A stretch of DNA of 64,000 nt, from the NCBI RefSeq assembly GCF_000423005.1, contig NZ_AUHD01000010.1, positions 1-64,000 of the forward strand. The letters are read 5' to 3'. The notes beneath the pieces were generated by a model. It did not search any database, was not told where the DNA came from, and was given only the letters and a program-made list of their open reading frames with translations. Of this stretch, positions 36,018 to 44,292 are shown piece by piece. Position 1 is the first letter of the stretch. Each line of letters begins with the position of its first letter. The stretch comes from Gelidibacter mesophilus DSM 14095. Its GTDB lineage: Bacteria > Bacteroidota > Bacteroidia > Flavobacteriales > Flavobacteriaceae. The position numbers were made by a program, and so were the translations under genes.

Positions 36018-38498
36018 ATGGAAGAACACGATGATTATTCAGAACCAAGAGGTGTTACCTTCGATTTTAGAGGCTTCTTATTTAAAGCACTTAATCTTTG
36101 GAAATTAGTACTATTGAGTATTGGAGCCGCTTTAATTATTGCCTACCTAATTAATGTAAGAAAGCAAAATATCTACCGACTTGATTCTTTAATTTCGGTA
36201 GAGACTGAGCAGAATCCATTTTTTACAGCAAATACTAGTATTTCTTTTAATTGGGGCGGCGTTTCTGGTAAAGTGGGTAAAATTATGACCTCTATTAAGA
36301 CCAGGACTCATAATGAATTTGTGGTTGATTCTTTGGAATATTATATGCTATATCTAGAACAAGGTAAATATCGCATGGAAGATATATACAAAGATGCACC
36401 ATTTGTTGTAAAACTTGACAAAACCAAAGGTCAGCTTTTAGAATCGCCCATAGGTATTCGCTTTTTAAATGAGAATCAATTTGAAATATTCATAACCTTT
36501 AATGGTACGGTGGGCAGAGTTCAAATACCTACTGATAAGTCCATTTATCAAGAGCGGGTACCCCAAGGAGTTTTTCAAAAAACCTACAGTTTTGGACAAA
36601 CCATAAATCTACCGTTTTTCAATGCCACTATCAATCCTAGACCAAATCATATTCCAGAAAAGAACTCAGAATATTTTATAAAGTTCTTAAATTTTGATGG
36701 GGTAGTCAATGGGTTTCAAAATGGTATCAAAATAGAACCTTTCTCAAAAGAGTCTGCTTCTGTATTGAAATTGTCCTTGACGGGGAATAATAAATCCAAA
36801 ATCGTGGATTATCTCAATGCCACAACGGCAATTTTGAGTAAAATGGAACTCGAACGTAAAAATTTGTACGCCACCAATACTATTAGGTTTATTGATAGTA
36901 GTTTAAATGCTGTTAATGATGATTTGAAGGACGTTACGGATGAAATGAATACCTTCAGGAAAAAGAACAAGGTTTTTGACGTCAGTGATGAAATGCAGAT
37001 TATTTCTGAGAAATTAAAAGGATTGGACATCCAAAAAGAAGGAGAGCTATCCAAGCTTAATTACCTTAATGCCTTAGAAAATTATTTACGTACTAAAACT
37101 GACTACACTAAAATTGCTGCACCCACCTCCGTAGGGATAGAGGAGAATAATATTTTAGCGAGTGTTTCTAAAATAACTGCGCTCGCAATTGAGCGTCAAA
37201 ACTTGGAATACACTACTAAAGAAGGAAGTATCTTATTTAAGGATATTGATAAACAGTTGGATTCTGAAAAGAATGTGCTTTTGGAAACTATTGACGCTAC
37301 CAAAGGCACCATCCGATTGCAATTGAACACGCTGTCCAAAACAATTGGCAGATTAGAAGCTCAGTTGAGCGGACTTCCTGAAGATCAACAACAGTTTTTG
37401 AAAATTCAGCGCAAGATGAATATTAGTCAACAGTCTTATGATGTTTATTTGTCAAAACGTGGCGAAGCAGCTATAGTAAAGGCTGCCAATGTTTCTGATA
37501 TCACGGCTATTGACGAAGCTAAGGATATTGGGGGTGGACTTATAGGGCCAAATAAGTCACTCAACTATATGATGGCATTAATGGTTGGTTTTTTTGCGCC
37601 AATGTTTTTAATATTTATAATATTCTTATTGGACAGTACCATTCACGGATCTGATGAAATAGAGCGCTTGTCCAATATCCCAATTCTTGGTCTAATAGGT
37701 AAATACAGTTATAAGAACAACCTCGTGGTTTTTGAAAAACCTAAATCGGCGGTATCGGAATCTTTCAGGTCAATCCGCTCCAGCTTGCAGTTTATTTATA
37801 AAAAGCAAGGAAAAAAAGAAGGACGAGGAAAAACAATTATGATTACCTCCTCAGTAAGTGGCGAAGGAAAAACTTACTGTTCTATCAATATTGCGACGGT
37901 TTATGCGCTATCGGGGAAAAAGACTTTATTACTTGGTCTCGATTTAAGAAAACCGAAAATATTTGATGACTTTAACATTACAAATGAAAAAGGCATCGTC
38001 AATTACTTAATTGGAGATAATACCTTTGATGAGGTTAACTACAGCTCGCATATAGAAAACTTAGATGTTATCCCTTCTGGACCCGTACCTCCAAATCCTT
38101 CAGAACTATTGATGGGCGATCGCATGAAGGCGCTTATTGAACTTGTCCGCGATCGCTATGATATGATTGTATTGGATACGCCACCGTTGGGATTGGTGAC
38201 CGACGCGTTGGAACTCACGCAGTATGCTGATGCCACGTTGTTTATGGTGCGTTTGGATTACACCAAAAAGGGGATGTTGGGCTTAATTAACGCAAAATAT
38301 AAAATGGGCGAGGTAAAGAACATCAGTTTCGTTCTTAACTTTTATAAGCATAAAACCAACCATAATTATGGCTACGGGTATGGCTATGGTTACGGTTATG
38401 GATATGGCTATGGCGTTTATGGCAATGCCTATCATGAAGGTAACTCGAAAAAATCCTTATTAAAGCGTATCAAAAAATTTATAAAAATCAATACCTAA
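36018..38498 (+). CDS. Polysaccharide co-polymerase and BY-kinase, Wzc-like
   Basis: An 826-residue inner-membrane protein. A first membrane helix (about 31-48) and a second (about 515-538) flank a periplasmic Wzz domain with coiled coil. The cytoplasmic part is a bacterial tyrosine kinase: Walker A in SSVSGEGKTYCSIN (about 611-620), Walker A' in LLLGLDLRKPK and Walker B in MIVLDTPP. A C-terminal tail of alternating Gly and Tyr (residues about 785-801) forms the tyrosine cluster that becomes autophosphorylated and controls chain length and export. No cognate phosphatase gene is in the window. It is translationally close to the exporter gene. Confidence 0.92.
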   Translation: MEEHDDYSEPRGVTFDFRGFLFKALNLWKLVLLSIGAALIIAYLINVRKQNIYRLDSLISVETEQNPFFTANTSISFNWGGVSGKVGKIMTSIKTRTHNEFVVDSLEYYMLYLEQGKYRMEDIYKDAPFVVKLDKTKGQLLESPIGIRFLNENQFEIFITFNGTVGRVQIPTDKSIYQERVPQGVFQKTYSFGQTINLPFFNATINPRPNHIPEKNSEYFIKFLNFDGVVNGFQNGIKIEPFSKESASVLKLSLTGNNKSKIVDYLNATTAILSKMELERKNLYATNTIRFIDSSLNAVNDDLKDVTDEMNTFRKKNKVFDVSDEMQIISEKLKGLDIQKEGELSKLNYLNALENYLRTKTDYTKIAAPTSVGIEENNILASVSKITALAIERQNLEYTTKEGSILFKDIDKQLDSEKNVLLETIDATKGTIRLQLNTLSKTIGRLEAQLSGLPEDQQQFLKIQRKMNISQQSYDVYLSKRGEAAIVKAANVSDITAIDEAKDIGGGLIGPNKSLNYMMALMVGFFAPMFLIFIIFLLDSTIHGSDEIERLSNIPILGLIGKYSYKNNLVVFEKPKSAVSESFRSIRSSLQFIYKKQGKKEGRGKTIMITSSVSGEGKTYCSINIATVYALSGKKTLLLGLDLRKPKIFDDFNITNEKGIVNYLIGDNTFDEVNYSSHIENLDVIPSGPVPPNPSELLMGDRMKALIELVRDRYDMIVLDTPPLGLVTDALELTQYADATLFMVRLDYTKKGMLGLINAKYKMGEVKNISFVLNFYKHKTNHNYGYGYGYGYGYGYGYGVYGNAYHEGNSKKSLLKRIKKFIKINT

Positions 38499-38508
38499 TC
38501 TAGCTTTA

Positions 38509-39098
38509 ATGTCATCTTTCAAACAACCGCTTTTAAACGTGCATTAGATGTATTTATCGGGAGTTGTTTGGTGCCATTTCTTCTAGTCCCTATGTTGTTA
38601 CTAATCTTAATAGCAACTTGGGAAACTGGGCAATGCGGTTAGTATTTACAGGATCGGATTGGTCAGTATGGGATGCCTTTTAAAATTTATAAAATCAGGA
38701 CATTAAAAGACGGCATTCACCGCCTAGGACATCTTGACGCAAGCGCAACTACTTTGGTAAGTTTTTAAGACGTTATAAATGAGATGAATGGCCGCAGCTG
38801 TTTAATGTTTTAAATGGCGAGATGAGCTTTGTTGGACCAAGGCCTGATATTGCTGGCTTTGCTGATAGATTGAAAGGTTTTGATCGCATCATTCTACATA
38901 TCAGACCGGGAATTACTGATCCAGCAACTTTAATATAAAGACGAAGAACTCCTCTTGGCACCACAATTAGACCCTGAACAGTACAATAGAACGATTATTT
39001 GGGTAGATAAGGTTGAAATCAATAAAAAATACATTCAAAATTGGAGTTTTTCAGTAGATTTGCACTTCATTTTAAAATCCATAAAAAACTCAAAATGA
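38509..39098 (+). pseudogene. Degraded undecaprenyl-phosphate sugar transferase (initiating PGT)
   Basis: Joining frames recovers a membrane-anchored bacterial sugar transferase (PF02397 type, as in WcaJ/WbaP). It has an N-terminal hydrophobic hairpin, LQDRIGQYGMPFKIYKIRT, then PQLFNVLNGEMSFVGPRPD and an RPGIT motif. The reading frame is broken at least five times. There are single-base losses near 38533-38540, near 38756 and near 38935, a TAG at 38640 and a TGA at 38780. The conserved glycine after RPGIT is also changed (GITDPA). The final TGA (39096-39098) overlaps the ATG of the next gene, so the intact ancestor was translationally coupled to it. The enzyme would have started repeat-unit synthesis on the lipid carrier. 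Confidence 0.85.
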
Positions 39099-40387
39099 CA
39101 AGCAACCCAAAAATTACGGTATTAGGATTAGGATATGTAGGTTTGCCACTTGCGGTGGAATTTGCTAAAAAGTTTCTTGTTGTCGGTTTTGACATCAATC
39201 AGAAGCGTATTGACGAGCTCAATCTAGGTGTGGATAGAACCTTAGAAGTAGAGAATGAAGATCTGAAAGCTATTTTGACTACAGACCATAATGCTAAAAG
39301 TGGTCTGCTTGTTTCAAATGATCCTTCAGATATTAAGGACTCTGATTTTTTTATTGTTACAGTGCCAACACCAACAGATGCACTTAACAAACCAATTTTT
39401 ACACCGCTAGTAAAAGCTAGTGAAACAGTAGGAAGAGTGATGAAGAAAGGCGCCGTGGTCATTTATGAATCGACGGTCTATCCTGGAGTAACAGAAGATA
39501 TTTGTGTGCCAATTTTAGAAAAGGAATCAGGTCTTAAATTTAATGTTGATTTCTTTGCAGGCTACTCTCCGGAACGTATCAATCCAGGAGATAAGGTCCA
39601 TACAGTGACTCAAATCCTAAAAGTTACCTCAGGCTCTACGCCAGAAATTGCTGTGATTGTTGATAATCTATATAAAACTATCATTACTGCGGGTACGCAT
39701 ATGGCGCCAACCATTAAGGTGGCAGAAGCGGCTAAAGTAATTGAGAACTCACAGCGTGATATCAATATTGCCTTTGTGAATGAACTTTCAAAAATCTTCA
39801 GATTGCTTGATATAGATACGAAAGCGGTTTTGGAAGCAGCAGGTACCAAGTGGAATTTTATTAAAATGTCGCCAGGTTTGGTTGGCGGACACTGTATTGG
39901 TGTCGATCCGTATTACTTGGCACAAAAGGCCATTGAATCGGGCTACAATCCTGAAATTATATTAGCGGGCCGTAAGATGAACGACAGTATGGGAAGCTAT
40001 GTGGCTCAGGAAACTGTTAAAATGATGATCAAGAAGGGCGCCAAAATAAAAGGTTCTAAAGTTTTAGTTTTAGGAATCACTTTCAAAGAAAACTGTCCCG
40101 ATATCAGAAACTCTAGAGTGATTGATATCGTTAAGGAATTTGAAAGTTATGATGTCAATGTGGATGTGTTTGACCCTTGGGCTTCTTCAGATGAGGTGAA
40201 GCATGAATACGGGTTTGATTTAATTTGTTCAGATACTAAATTGGCTTCTTCTTATGATGCTATTGTACTCGCGGTGTCCCATAACGAATTTTTACAATTG
40301 GACATCCAAAAATTAAAATCAGATATCGGCGTTATTTTTGACGTCAAATCCTTATTGCCAAAAGAATCTGTTGACGCGAGGCTTTAA
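39095..40387 (+). CDS. UDP-N-acetylhexosamine dehydrogenase (WbpA/TviB-like)
   Basis: A 430-residue nucleotide-sugar dehydrogenase that oxidises the C6 hydroxyl of UDP-GlcNAc or UDP-GalNAc to the uronic acid, using two NAD+. It has the Rossmann motif VLGLGYVGLPLA and the second-domain TVYPGVTE and GYSPERINPGD. The catalytic cysteine is in GGHCIGVDPYY near residue 265. The length and motifs are those of WbpA/TviB-type enzymes. I use ATG 39095; an upstream in-frame ATG (39041) only reads through the tail of the pseudogene. The product likely feeds the epimerase at 40441 to give an acidic sugar such as GalNAcA. Confidence 0.92.
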   Translation: MTSNPKITVLGLGYVGLPLAVEFAKKFLVVGFDINQKRIDELNLGVDRTLEVENEDLKAILTTDHNAKSGLLVSNDPSDIKDSDFFIVTVPTPTDALNKPIFTPLVKASETVGRVMKKGAVVIYESTVYPGVTEDICVPILEKESGLKFNVDFFAGYSPERINPGDKVHTVTQILKVTSGSTPEIAVIVDNLYKTIITAGTHMAPTIKVAEAAKVIENSQRDINIAFVNELSKIFRLLDIDTKAVLEAAGTKWNFIKMSPGLVGGHCIGVDPYYLAQKAIESGYNPEIILAGRKMNDSMGSYVAQETVKMMIKKGAKIKGSKVLVLGITFKENCPDIRNSRVIDIVKEFESYDVNVDVFDPWASSDEVKHEYGFDLICSDTKLASSYDAIVLAVSHNEFLQLDIQKLKSDIGVIFDVKSLLPKESVDARL

Positions 40388-40440
40388 TTAGATCACCATC
40401 AATCCAGAATCAGATCATAATTACCCCAGAATTAAAAATA

Positions 40441-41439
40441 ATGTACACACACACCCATCATACTGAAGATTTATCTAAACACAGCTTTTTAATTACTGGA
40501 GGCGCAGGATTTATTGGTTCCAATTTGGTCCAGTACCTCCTGCAACACGGTGCGAAGAAAGTACGCGTGCTCGATAATTTTTCAAACGGATATAGAGAGA
40601 ATCTTACCGAGTTTATGGCTAATCCTGCTTTTGAATTGTTGGAAGGCGATATCAGAGATGTGGACACCTGTCATCGTGCAGTAAAAGATATGGACTATGT
40701 ATCGCATCAAGCGGCGTTGGGCTCCGTGCCAAGATCTATAAATGATCCTGCGACTACTAATGATGTGAATATTTCAGGTTTTTTAAATATGATGATTGCC
40801 GTAAAAGACAATCCTAATGTGAAGCGCATGGTGTATGCCGCTTCAAGTTCTACTTATGGTGATAGTAAAAGCTTGCCAAAAGTAGAGGAGACTATCGGGA
40901 AGCCTTTATCACCTTATGCCGTTACAAAATACGTTAACGAATTGTATGCTGATGTGTTTGGTAAAACTTATGGCACCGATGTGATTGGGTTCCGTTATTT
41001 TAACGTCTTCGGACCAAAACAAAGTCCGAATGGTGCTTATGCCGCTGTGATTCCGTTGTTTATGCAGTCTTTAAAAGACGATGTGGCACCAAAAATAAAT
41101 GGTGATGGCGGACAAACCAGAGACTTTACCTTTATAGATAATGTGATTCAGGCGAATGTGAGAGGTATGTTTGCCTCAAAAGAAGCCGGTAATCAAGTAT
41201 ATAACGTGGCCTGTGGAGAGCGTATCGATATTAACTATTTATGGGATTCCCTTAAAACGGCAGCTGACTCTCAGTTAGAGCCTATATATGGCCCAGAACG
41301 TCAAGGTGATGTTAGAGATTCTTTAGCAGATATTTCAAAGGCTGAAAACTTATTGGGATATGAACCAAGATATACGGTCCGCGAAGGACTTAAAATTACT
41401 TGGGATTGGTTTGAGGGGTCTGTTCCTGCGCGGGGGTAG
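40441..41439 (+). CDS. NAD-dependent UDP-N-acetylhexosamine 4-epimerase (WbpP/TviC-like)
   Basis: A 332-residue short-chain dehydrogenase/reductase of the extended class. It has the NAD site ITGGAGFIGSNLVQYL, the catalytic serine region YAASSSTYGDS, and the YxxxK pair in SPYAVTKYVNE. The substrate region GFRYFNVFGPKQSPNGAYAAVIPLF and NGDGGQTRDFTFIDNV are typical of UDP-GlcNAc/GalNAc(A) C4-epimerases. It directly follows the dehydrogenase and, as in the tviB-tviC and wbpO-wbpP pairs, should yield UDP-GalNAcA or UDP-GalNAc for the polymer. It is the last gene of the left part of the polysaccharide locus; repeats and unrelated genes follow. Confidence 0.9.
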   Translation: MYTHTHHTEDLSKHSFLITGGAGFIGSNLVQYLLQHGAKKVRVLDNFSNGYRENLTEFMANPAFELLEGDIRDVDTCHRAVKDMDYVSHQAALGSVPRSINDPATTNDVNISGFLNMMIAVKDNPNVKRMVYAASSSTYGDSKSLPKVEETIGKPLSPYAVTKYVNELYADVFGKTYGTDVIGFRYFNVFGPKQSPNGAYAAVIPLFMQSLKDDVAPKINGDGGQTRDFTFIDNVIQANVRGMFASKEAGNQVYNVACGERIDINYLWDSLKTAADSQLEPIYGPERQGDVRDSLADISKAENLLGYEPRYTVREGLKITWDWFEGSVPARG

Positions 41440-41478
41440 GGTTTGTGATGTTGGTTGTTTAGTTTTTAAACACCCCTT

Positions 41479-41526
41479 TCAAACTCCCCTTTCTTTACCT
41501 TTGTTGCACTACGGTAAATTCATTCC
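41479..41526 (+). repeat. 48-base dispersed repeat unit, copy 1
   Basis: Unit that reads TCAAACTCCCC, TTTCTTTACCT, GTTGCACTACGGTAAATTCATTCC. Near-identical copies lie at 41553 and 57382 and a decayed one at 57326. TTTACC and GGTAAA inside the unit can pair. Confidence 0.7.
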
Positions 41527-41552
41527 AACTTGCTTTTTTTCAAACTCCGCTT

Positions 41553-41600
41553 TCAAACTCCCCTTTCTTTACCTTCGTTGCACTACGGTCAATTCATTCC
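41553..41600 (+). repeat. 48-base dispersed repeat unit, copy 2
   Basis: Same unit as at 41479 with three or four base changes. It runs directly into the CCCCTCTTT palindrome that starts repeat A. Confidence 0.7.
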
Positions 41601-41720
41601 CCTCTTTTTCCAAAGAGGGGAGCCAGATTGTTATTTTTCATTAATATTTGGAGTGTTTTTATTAACGCGTCCTTTTTTATTAAATTAAAAATTAGACCTT
41701 GTCCAGGTTATAAACCATTT
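41599..41720 (+). repeat. Long dispersed repeat, copy A (divergent)
   Basis: It starts with a perfect hairpin, CCCCTCTTT (41599-41607) and AAAGAGGGG (41612-41620), followed by AGCC and an AT-rich segment. The segment retains scattered identity to copies B (42399) and C (57428), including ATTGTT, TTATTAACGCG and a GTCCAGGTTA block. Confidence 0.6.
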
Positions 41721-41740
41721 TAATAAATCCTCACATTTTA

Positions 41741-41823
41741 AGGCTCCTCCCTTTGGTAAAAGGGAGGTGGCTGTCCTGACGGAGGAGGGATAGTCGGAGG
41801 GTTTGTATTTGCACCCTGGCCTA
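41741..41823. repeat. Palindrome and direct repeat at the 3' end of the DUF559 gene
   Basis: CCTCCCTTT (41746-41754) and AAAGGGAGG (41759-41767) form a nine-base-pair hairpin. The segment GTAAAAGGGAGGTGGCTG (41756-41773) recurs as GTAAAAGGAGGTGGCTG (41831-41847) inside the end of the DUF559 gene, 75 bases away. The sequence between them is purine-rich (GGAGGAGGG, CGGAGGG). Confidence 0.65.
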
Positions 41824-42219
41824 TTATTCAGTAAAAGGAGGTGGCTGATCTAAGGCTTTGTTAAAACACTCCCGTATCCCCATCAAAACAGATGGTAAAT
41901 AATCAAAAACCATCTTATTTTCAAACCGGATTACTTTATATCCAAAGGTTTCCAGGTATTCTGTTCTTTTTCTGTCATATTCCTGAGCTTCAGGATTGAA
42001 ATGCCCTTGACCATCCAATTCAATAATCAGCTTTTCAGATGCACAATAGAAATCAACAATATAATAGCCAATACTATGTTGTCGAGTAAACCGTTTGTTA
42101 TCTAATTTTCTAGCTTTTAGTTGTGTCCATAAATATGCTTCTGCAGGTGTTAGTTTTTTGCGCAGCTGTTGTCTGTAATCTTGCAGTTCTATTTTGTTAT
42201 GTGTGCGTTGTTTGGACAT
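41824..42219 (-). CDS. DUF559 endonuclease-like protein (PD-(D/E)XK, Vsr-related)
   Basis: A 131-residue protein of the DUF559 family, related to very-short-patch repair endonucleases and to the PD-(D/E)XK nuclease fold. The basic N-terminus includes RKKLTPAEAYLWTQLKARK, and the nuclease core is FTRQHSIGYYIVDFYCA followed by KLIIELDGQGH. The spaced Asp and Glu-Leu-Asp residues fit metal-binding positions. The C-terminal PPPFTE is encoded by a copy of the neighbouring repeat, so the gene has literally taken up repeat sequence at its 3' end. It is flanked by palindromes on both sides. A role in repeat mobility, DNA repair or defence is possible but unproven. Confidence 0.8.
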   Translation of the reverse strand: MSKQRTHNKIELQDYRQQLRKKLTPAEAYLWTQLKARKLDNKRFTRQHSIGYYIVDFYCASEKLIIELDGQGHFNPEAQEYDRKRTEYLETFGYKVIRFENKMVFDYLPSVLMGIRECFNKALDQPPPFTE

Positions 42220-42361
42220 GTATTAAACATACGGATTATTTGGGTAAGGAGATTAAAAATTAGTTAAACTCTTTTTTTCATACTCTTGTTTCAAACCCCC
42301 GTCCAGACTTCTTTCCACAAGTTTGAATTATAGTGCCAACACGCCAGCTCGCCCTTTCGCT

Positions 42362-42384
42362 AAAATAGTCCACGGGACTATTTT
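42362..42384. repeat. Perfect short palindrome upstream of the DUF559 gene
   Basis: AAAATAGTCC (42362-42371) and GGACTATTTT (42375-42384) pair over ten bases with a three-base loop. It sits just before long repeat B and about 145 bases upstream of the DUF559 start. Confidence 0.65.
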
Positions 42385-42398
42385 CTAACGCTCAGTCG

Positions 42399-42530
42399 CC
42401 TCTTTTTCCAAAGAGGGGAGCGGGATTGTGAGTATTTATTAAGTTTTGGAATATATTTACTAAACACGCTCTTTCTAGTAAGCTTAAAATTAAATATTTG
42501 TCAGGTTAATTAAACACACCTAATGACTTT
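42399..42530 (+). repeat. Long dispersed repeat, copy B
   Basis: It opens with the CCTCTTT/AAAGAGG hairpin and continues with GATTGTGAGTATTTATT, TTTGGAATATATTTACTAAACACG and TAAATATTTGTCAGGTTAAT. It matches copy C at 57428-57560 at roughly three of four bases over about 130 bases, in the same orientation. Confidence 0.75.
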
Positions 42531-42555
42531 GAATATTTTGAAAAAGTCAAATAAA

Positions 42556-42582
42556 AAAGCGGACCTTTTTTGGGTCCGCTTT
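42556..42582 (-). terminator. Terminator of the 249-residue unknown gene
   Basis: AAAGCGGACC (42556-42565) and GGTCCGCTTT (42573-42582) form a perfect ten-base-pair stem; on the minus strand it is followed by TTTTATTTG. Confidence 0.85.
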
Positions 42583-42598
42583 AAATTTGGAATTCAGA

Positions 42599-43348
42599 TT
42601 ATAATACCTCCAATAGCTGGAGCGCATTATATGCACCATTGTTTAATGGGTATTGAATGCCGTTGATTTCTTGATAAAAGGCCACTTTTAAAAAGTAACA
42701 TTCTGCTCCAGCGCCTGTAGGTACTGCGGCAGGAGTTAAGGTTACTGTTGAAGAGGTATTGTCAATAGGCATGTTGGAAACTGGACTCAACTGCAGGTCT
42801 TTGTCACCCGTTATGAAATCTAAATTCAAGTAGCCTGAAATTAAACTGACGTGGGTGGATCCTTCTGGAACATACAATCTTTGTGCTGGAATAAAGTCAG
42901 GTATAATAATCTCACCCGTTGCCATAGTAAGATTGATATCTGACAAAACTACCGCACTCATAATTGCTCTGTTATTGAAGTTAAAGCCTTTTAGGGCCAA
43001 TTTTCCTTGTGGTGTCGTGATGCCCACTGCAACGTTGCGTGCGCCCCGCGGACTGACGGCATCTTCATTTTTGACCAATGTCATCACACGTGTCAATCTT
43101 GAGGTAACGAGACCGTCCTTTGCGTCTACCATTAAATCAAGAATTGCTCGTCTCAGCATTTTGCCGCTTGTGGCTGCCATTCCGAATTCAGACCCATTTT
43201 CGCGTGTTCGTGCAAAGGCGGGATCTTTGGCAATGCGAGATTTACTTACACCTCCTTTGGTTCTGACTAAAAACCCATCTCTGCCCTTGTAAAAGGTAAG
43301 ATCGTCCAGTGTACCTTCGATCTTAATTAAGCTTTTTAATTTTGCCAT
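42599..43348 (-). CDS. Uncharacterised 249-residue protein of a Bacteroidetes family
   Basis: I recognise this only as a conserved hypothetical. It begins MAKLKSLIKIEGTLDDLTFYK and has a Gly- and Arg-rich region (GFLVRTKGGVSKSRI, RTRENGSEFGMA) at residues 24-60. The C-terminal half is predicted to be beta-rich. There is no signal peptide, membrane helix or catalytic motif I can name. The N-terminal pattern with small basic residues looks like a nucleic-acid- or phage-related protein, but that is only an impression. It has its own strong terminator and lies in the non-polysaccharide insert next to a toxin-antitoxin pair, so it may be mobile cargo. Confidence 0.65.
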   Translation of the reverse strand: MAKLKSLIKIEGTLDDLTFYKGRDGFLVRTKGGVSKSRIAKDPAFARTRENGSEFGMAATSGKMLRRAILDLMVDAKDGLVTSRLTRVMTLVKNEDAVSPRGARNVAVGITTPQGKLALKGFNFNNRAIMSAVVLSDINLTMATGEIIIPDFIPAQRLYVPEGSTHVSLISGYLNLDFITGDKDLQLSPVSNMPIDNTSSTVTLTPAAVPTGAGAECYFLKVAFYQEINGIQYPLNNGAYNALQLLEVL

Positions 43349-43818
43349 AATTTTAATTGTTGTGAAAACATTTTTTCTATGTCTTCAGGTTATACTATTC
43401 TTTCGTTTGGTATCCAGAACCTAGTTGCGCAAAACATCGGCCGCTGTTTCTTATATGTCCGGTTTTGGATCCGAGACTAAAGTTATGGGGGAATCATCAA
43501 GTTCTGATGTCACTTTTGCCGCTTCGTTTCTATGTTTCAGCAATATGTTCGTTTTTTGATTTTTCCTTCATTTGGAGATTTATTGCCACAATTTCCTTTT
43601 CTGCCGTTTCTCACTCTTTATGCCGAGATGTTGTTGGCATTCTTTACTATGGAGTATCTATGGAATATCTATGGAGTGTCTATGAGGTAAGTAGGGAGGA
43701 GGTGTGATTAAGAATTAAGTATCAACAATTAAGAAAATTTTTGGTGGAAAACACCAGCAATGGCGGAGTGGTGGGTAGTAGAGAGTAGAGGAGGTAGTAG
43801 ATACTTTTGGAATTCTAT
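43349..43818. other. Intergenic region with a short tandem repeat
   Basis: About 470 bases without a convincing gene. At 43649-43687 an 11-base unit (ATGGAGTATCT) is repeated about three and a half times with small changes. The end of the region (43690-43800) is a purine-rich degenerate tract resembling those near 44900 and 59570. Confidence 0.45.
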
Positions 43819-44292
43819 TTACCTGATCTGTTTGAATCTTTTGTCAAAAGTTAATCGTTTTGTTGAAACCACAGTAATTTTCTTAGCGTCTGAATGATTT
43901 GGGTTAATCAGGTAATTGTATTCTGGTGGTACAATACTGCTGGGTACCTTTAGAACCGCTGCCTCATTATCATAAACAAAATCATCTCCAATGTATTGTG
44001 TTTCAAGAGAAGGAGGCTGAATATTCCAATTATCTGGTAAATCTTCGGTGCTTAATTCTAAGATTTCCACTGCATCAGGAATATCAATTTCAACATAATA
44101 GCGATCTGTTGGTAAGTCTTCATTAAAGTCTAAATGCACCGAAACTTCCAAAGTTGCTAGGGCTCGTGATTCAGAGGAGTATACTAAACAGGTGTTGAGG
44201 CTATTCCAGCGGTAGCCTTCGGTCAGCGCGGCACCTATGCCCTTTAATGTGGTTTCTAAAAATTTTTTTCTTTCAATTCTGAATACTCTCAT
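43819..44292 (-). CDS. RES-domain toxin
   Basis: A 157-residue protein of the RES family, whose members are NAD+-degrading or ADP-ribosylating toxins. The family pattern is visible: MRVFRIERKKF at the start, the arginine in EGYRWNSLN (Arg28), the YSSESRALATLE segment with its conserved Glu and Ser, and the closing region around NHSDAKKITVVSTKRLTFDKR. Length is typical. The start codon overlaps the antitoxin stop (TAATG), so translation is coupled and the toxin is made only after the antitoxin. It would act in the cytoplasm by depleting NAD when the antitoxin is lost. Confidence 0.88.
   Translation of the reverse strand: MRVFRIERKKFLETTLKGIGAALTEGYRWNSLNTCLVYSSESRALATLEVSVHLDFNEDLPTDRYYVEIDIPDAVEILELSTEDLPDNWNIQPPSLETQYIGDDFVYDNEAAVLKVPSSIVPPEYNYLINPNHSDAKKITVVSTKRLTFDKRFKQIR

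Noticed and set aside
39041-39094. Upstream ATG that would extend the nucleotide-sugar dehydrogenase by 18 residues
   Set aside because: The extra residues come from the out-of-frame tail of the sugar transferase pseudogene; the family normally starts just before the Rossmann motif, at 39095.
41479-41600. Possible CRISPR-like array from the repeated 48-base units
   Set aside because: Only two adjacent copies with irregular spacing, unequal sequence and further copies 16 kb away; no cas genes are present.
41360-41644. Plus-strand open frame through the repeat units after the epimerase
   Set aside because: It overlaps the end of the epimerase and then reads through dispersed repeats; an artefact of repeat sequence.
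43465-43707. Plus-strand open frame of 80 codons between the unknown gene and the RES toxin
   Set aside because: It runs into an 11-base tandem repeat and is dominated by aromatic and cysteine residues; not a credible gene.
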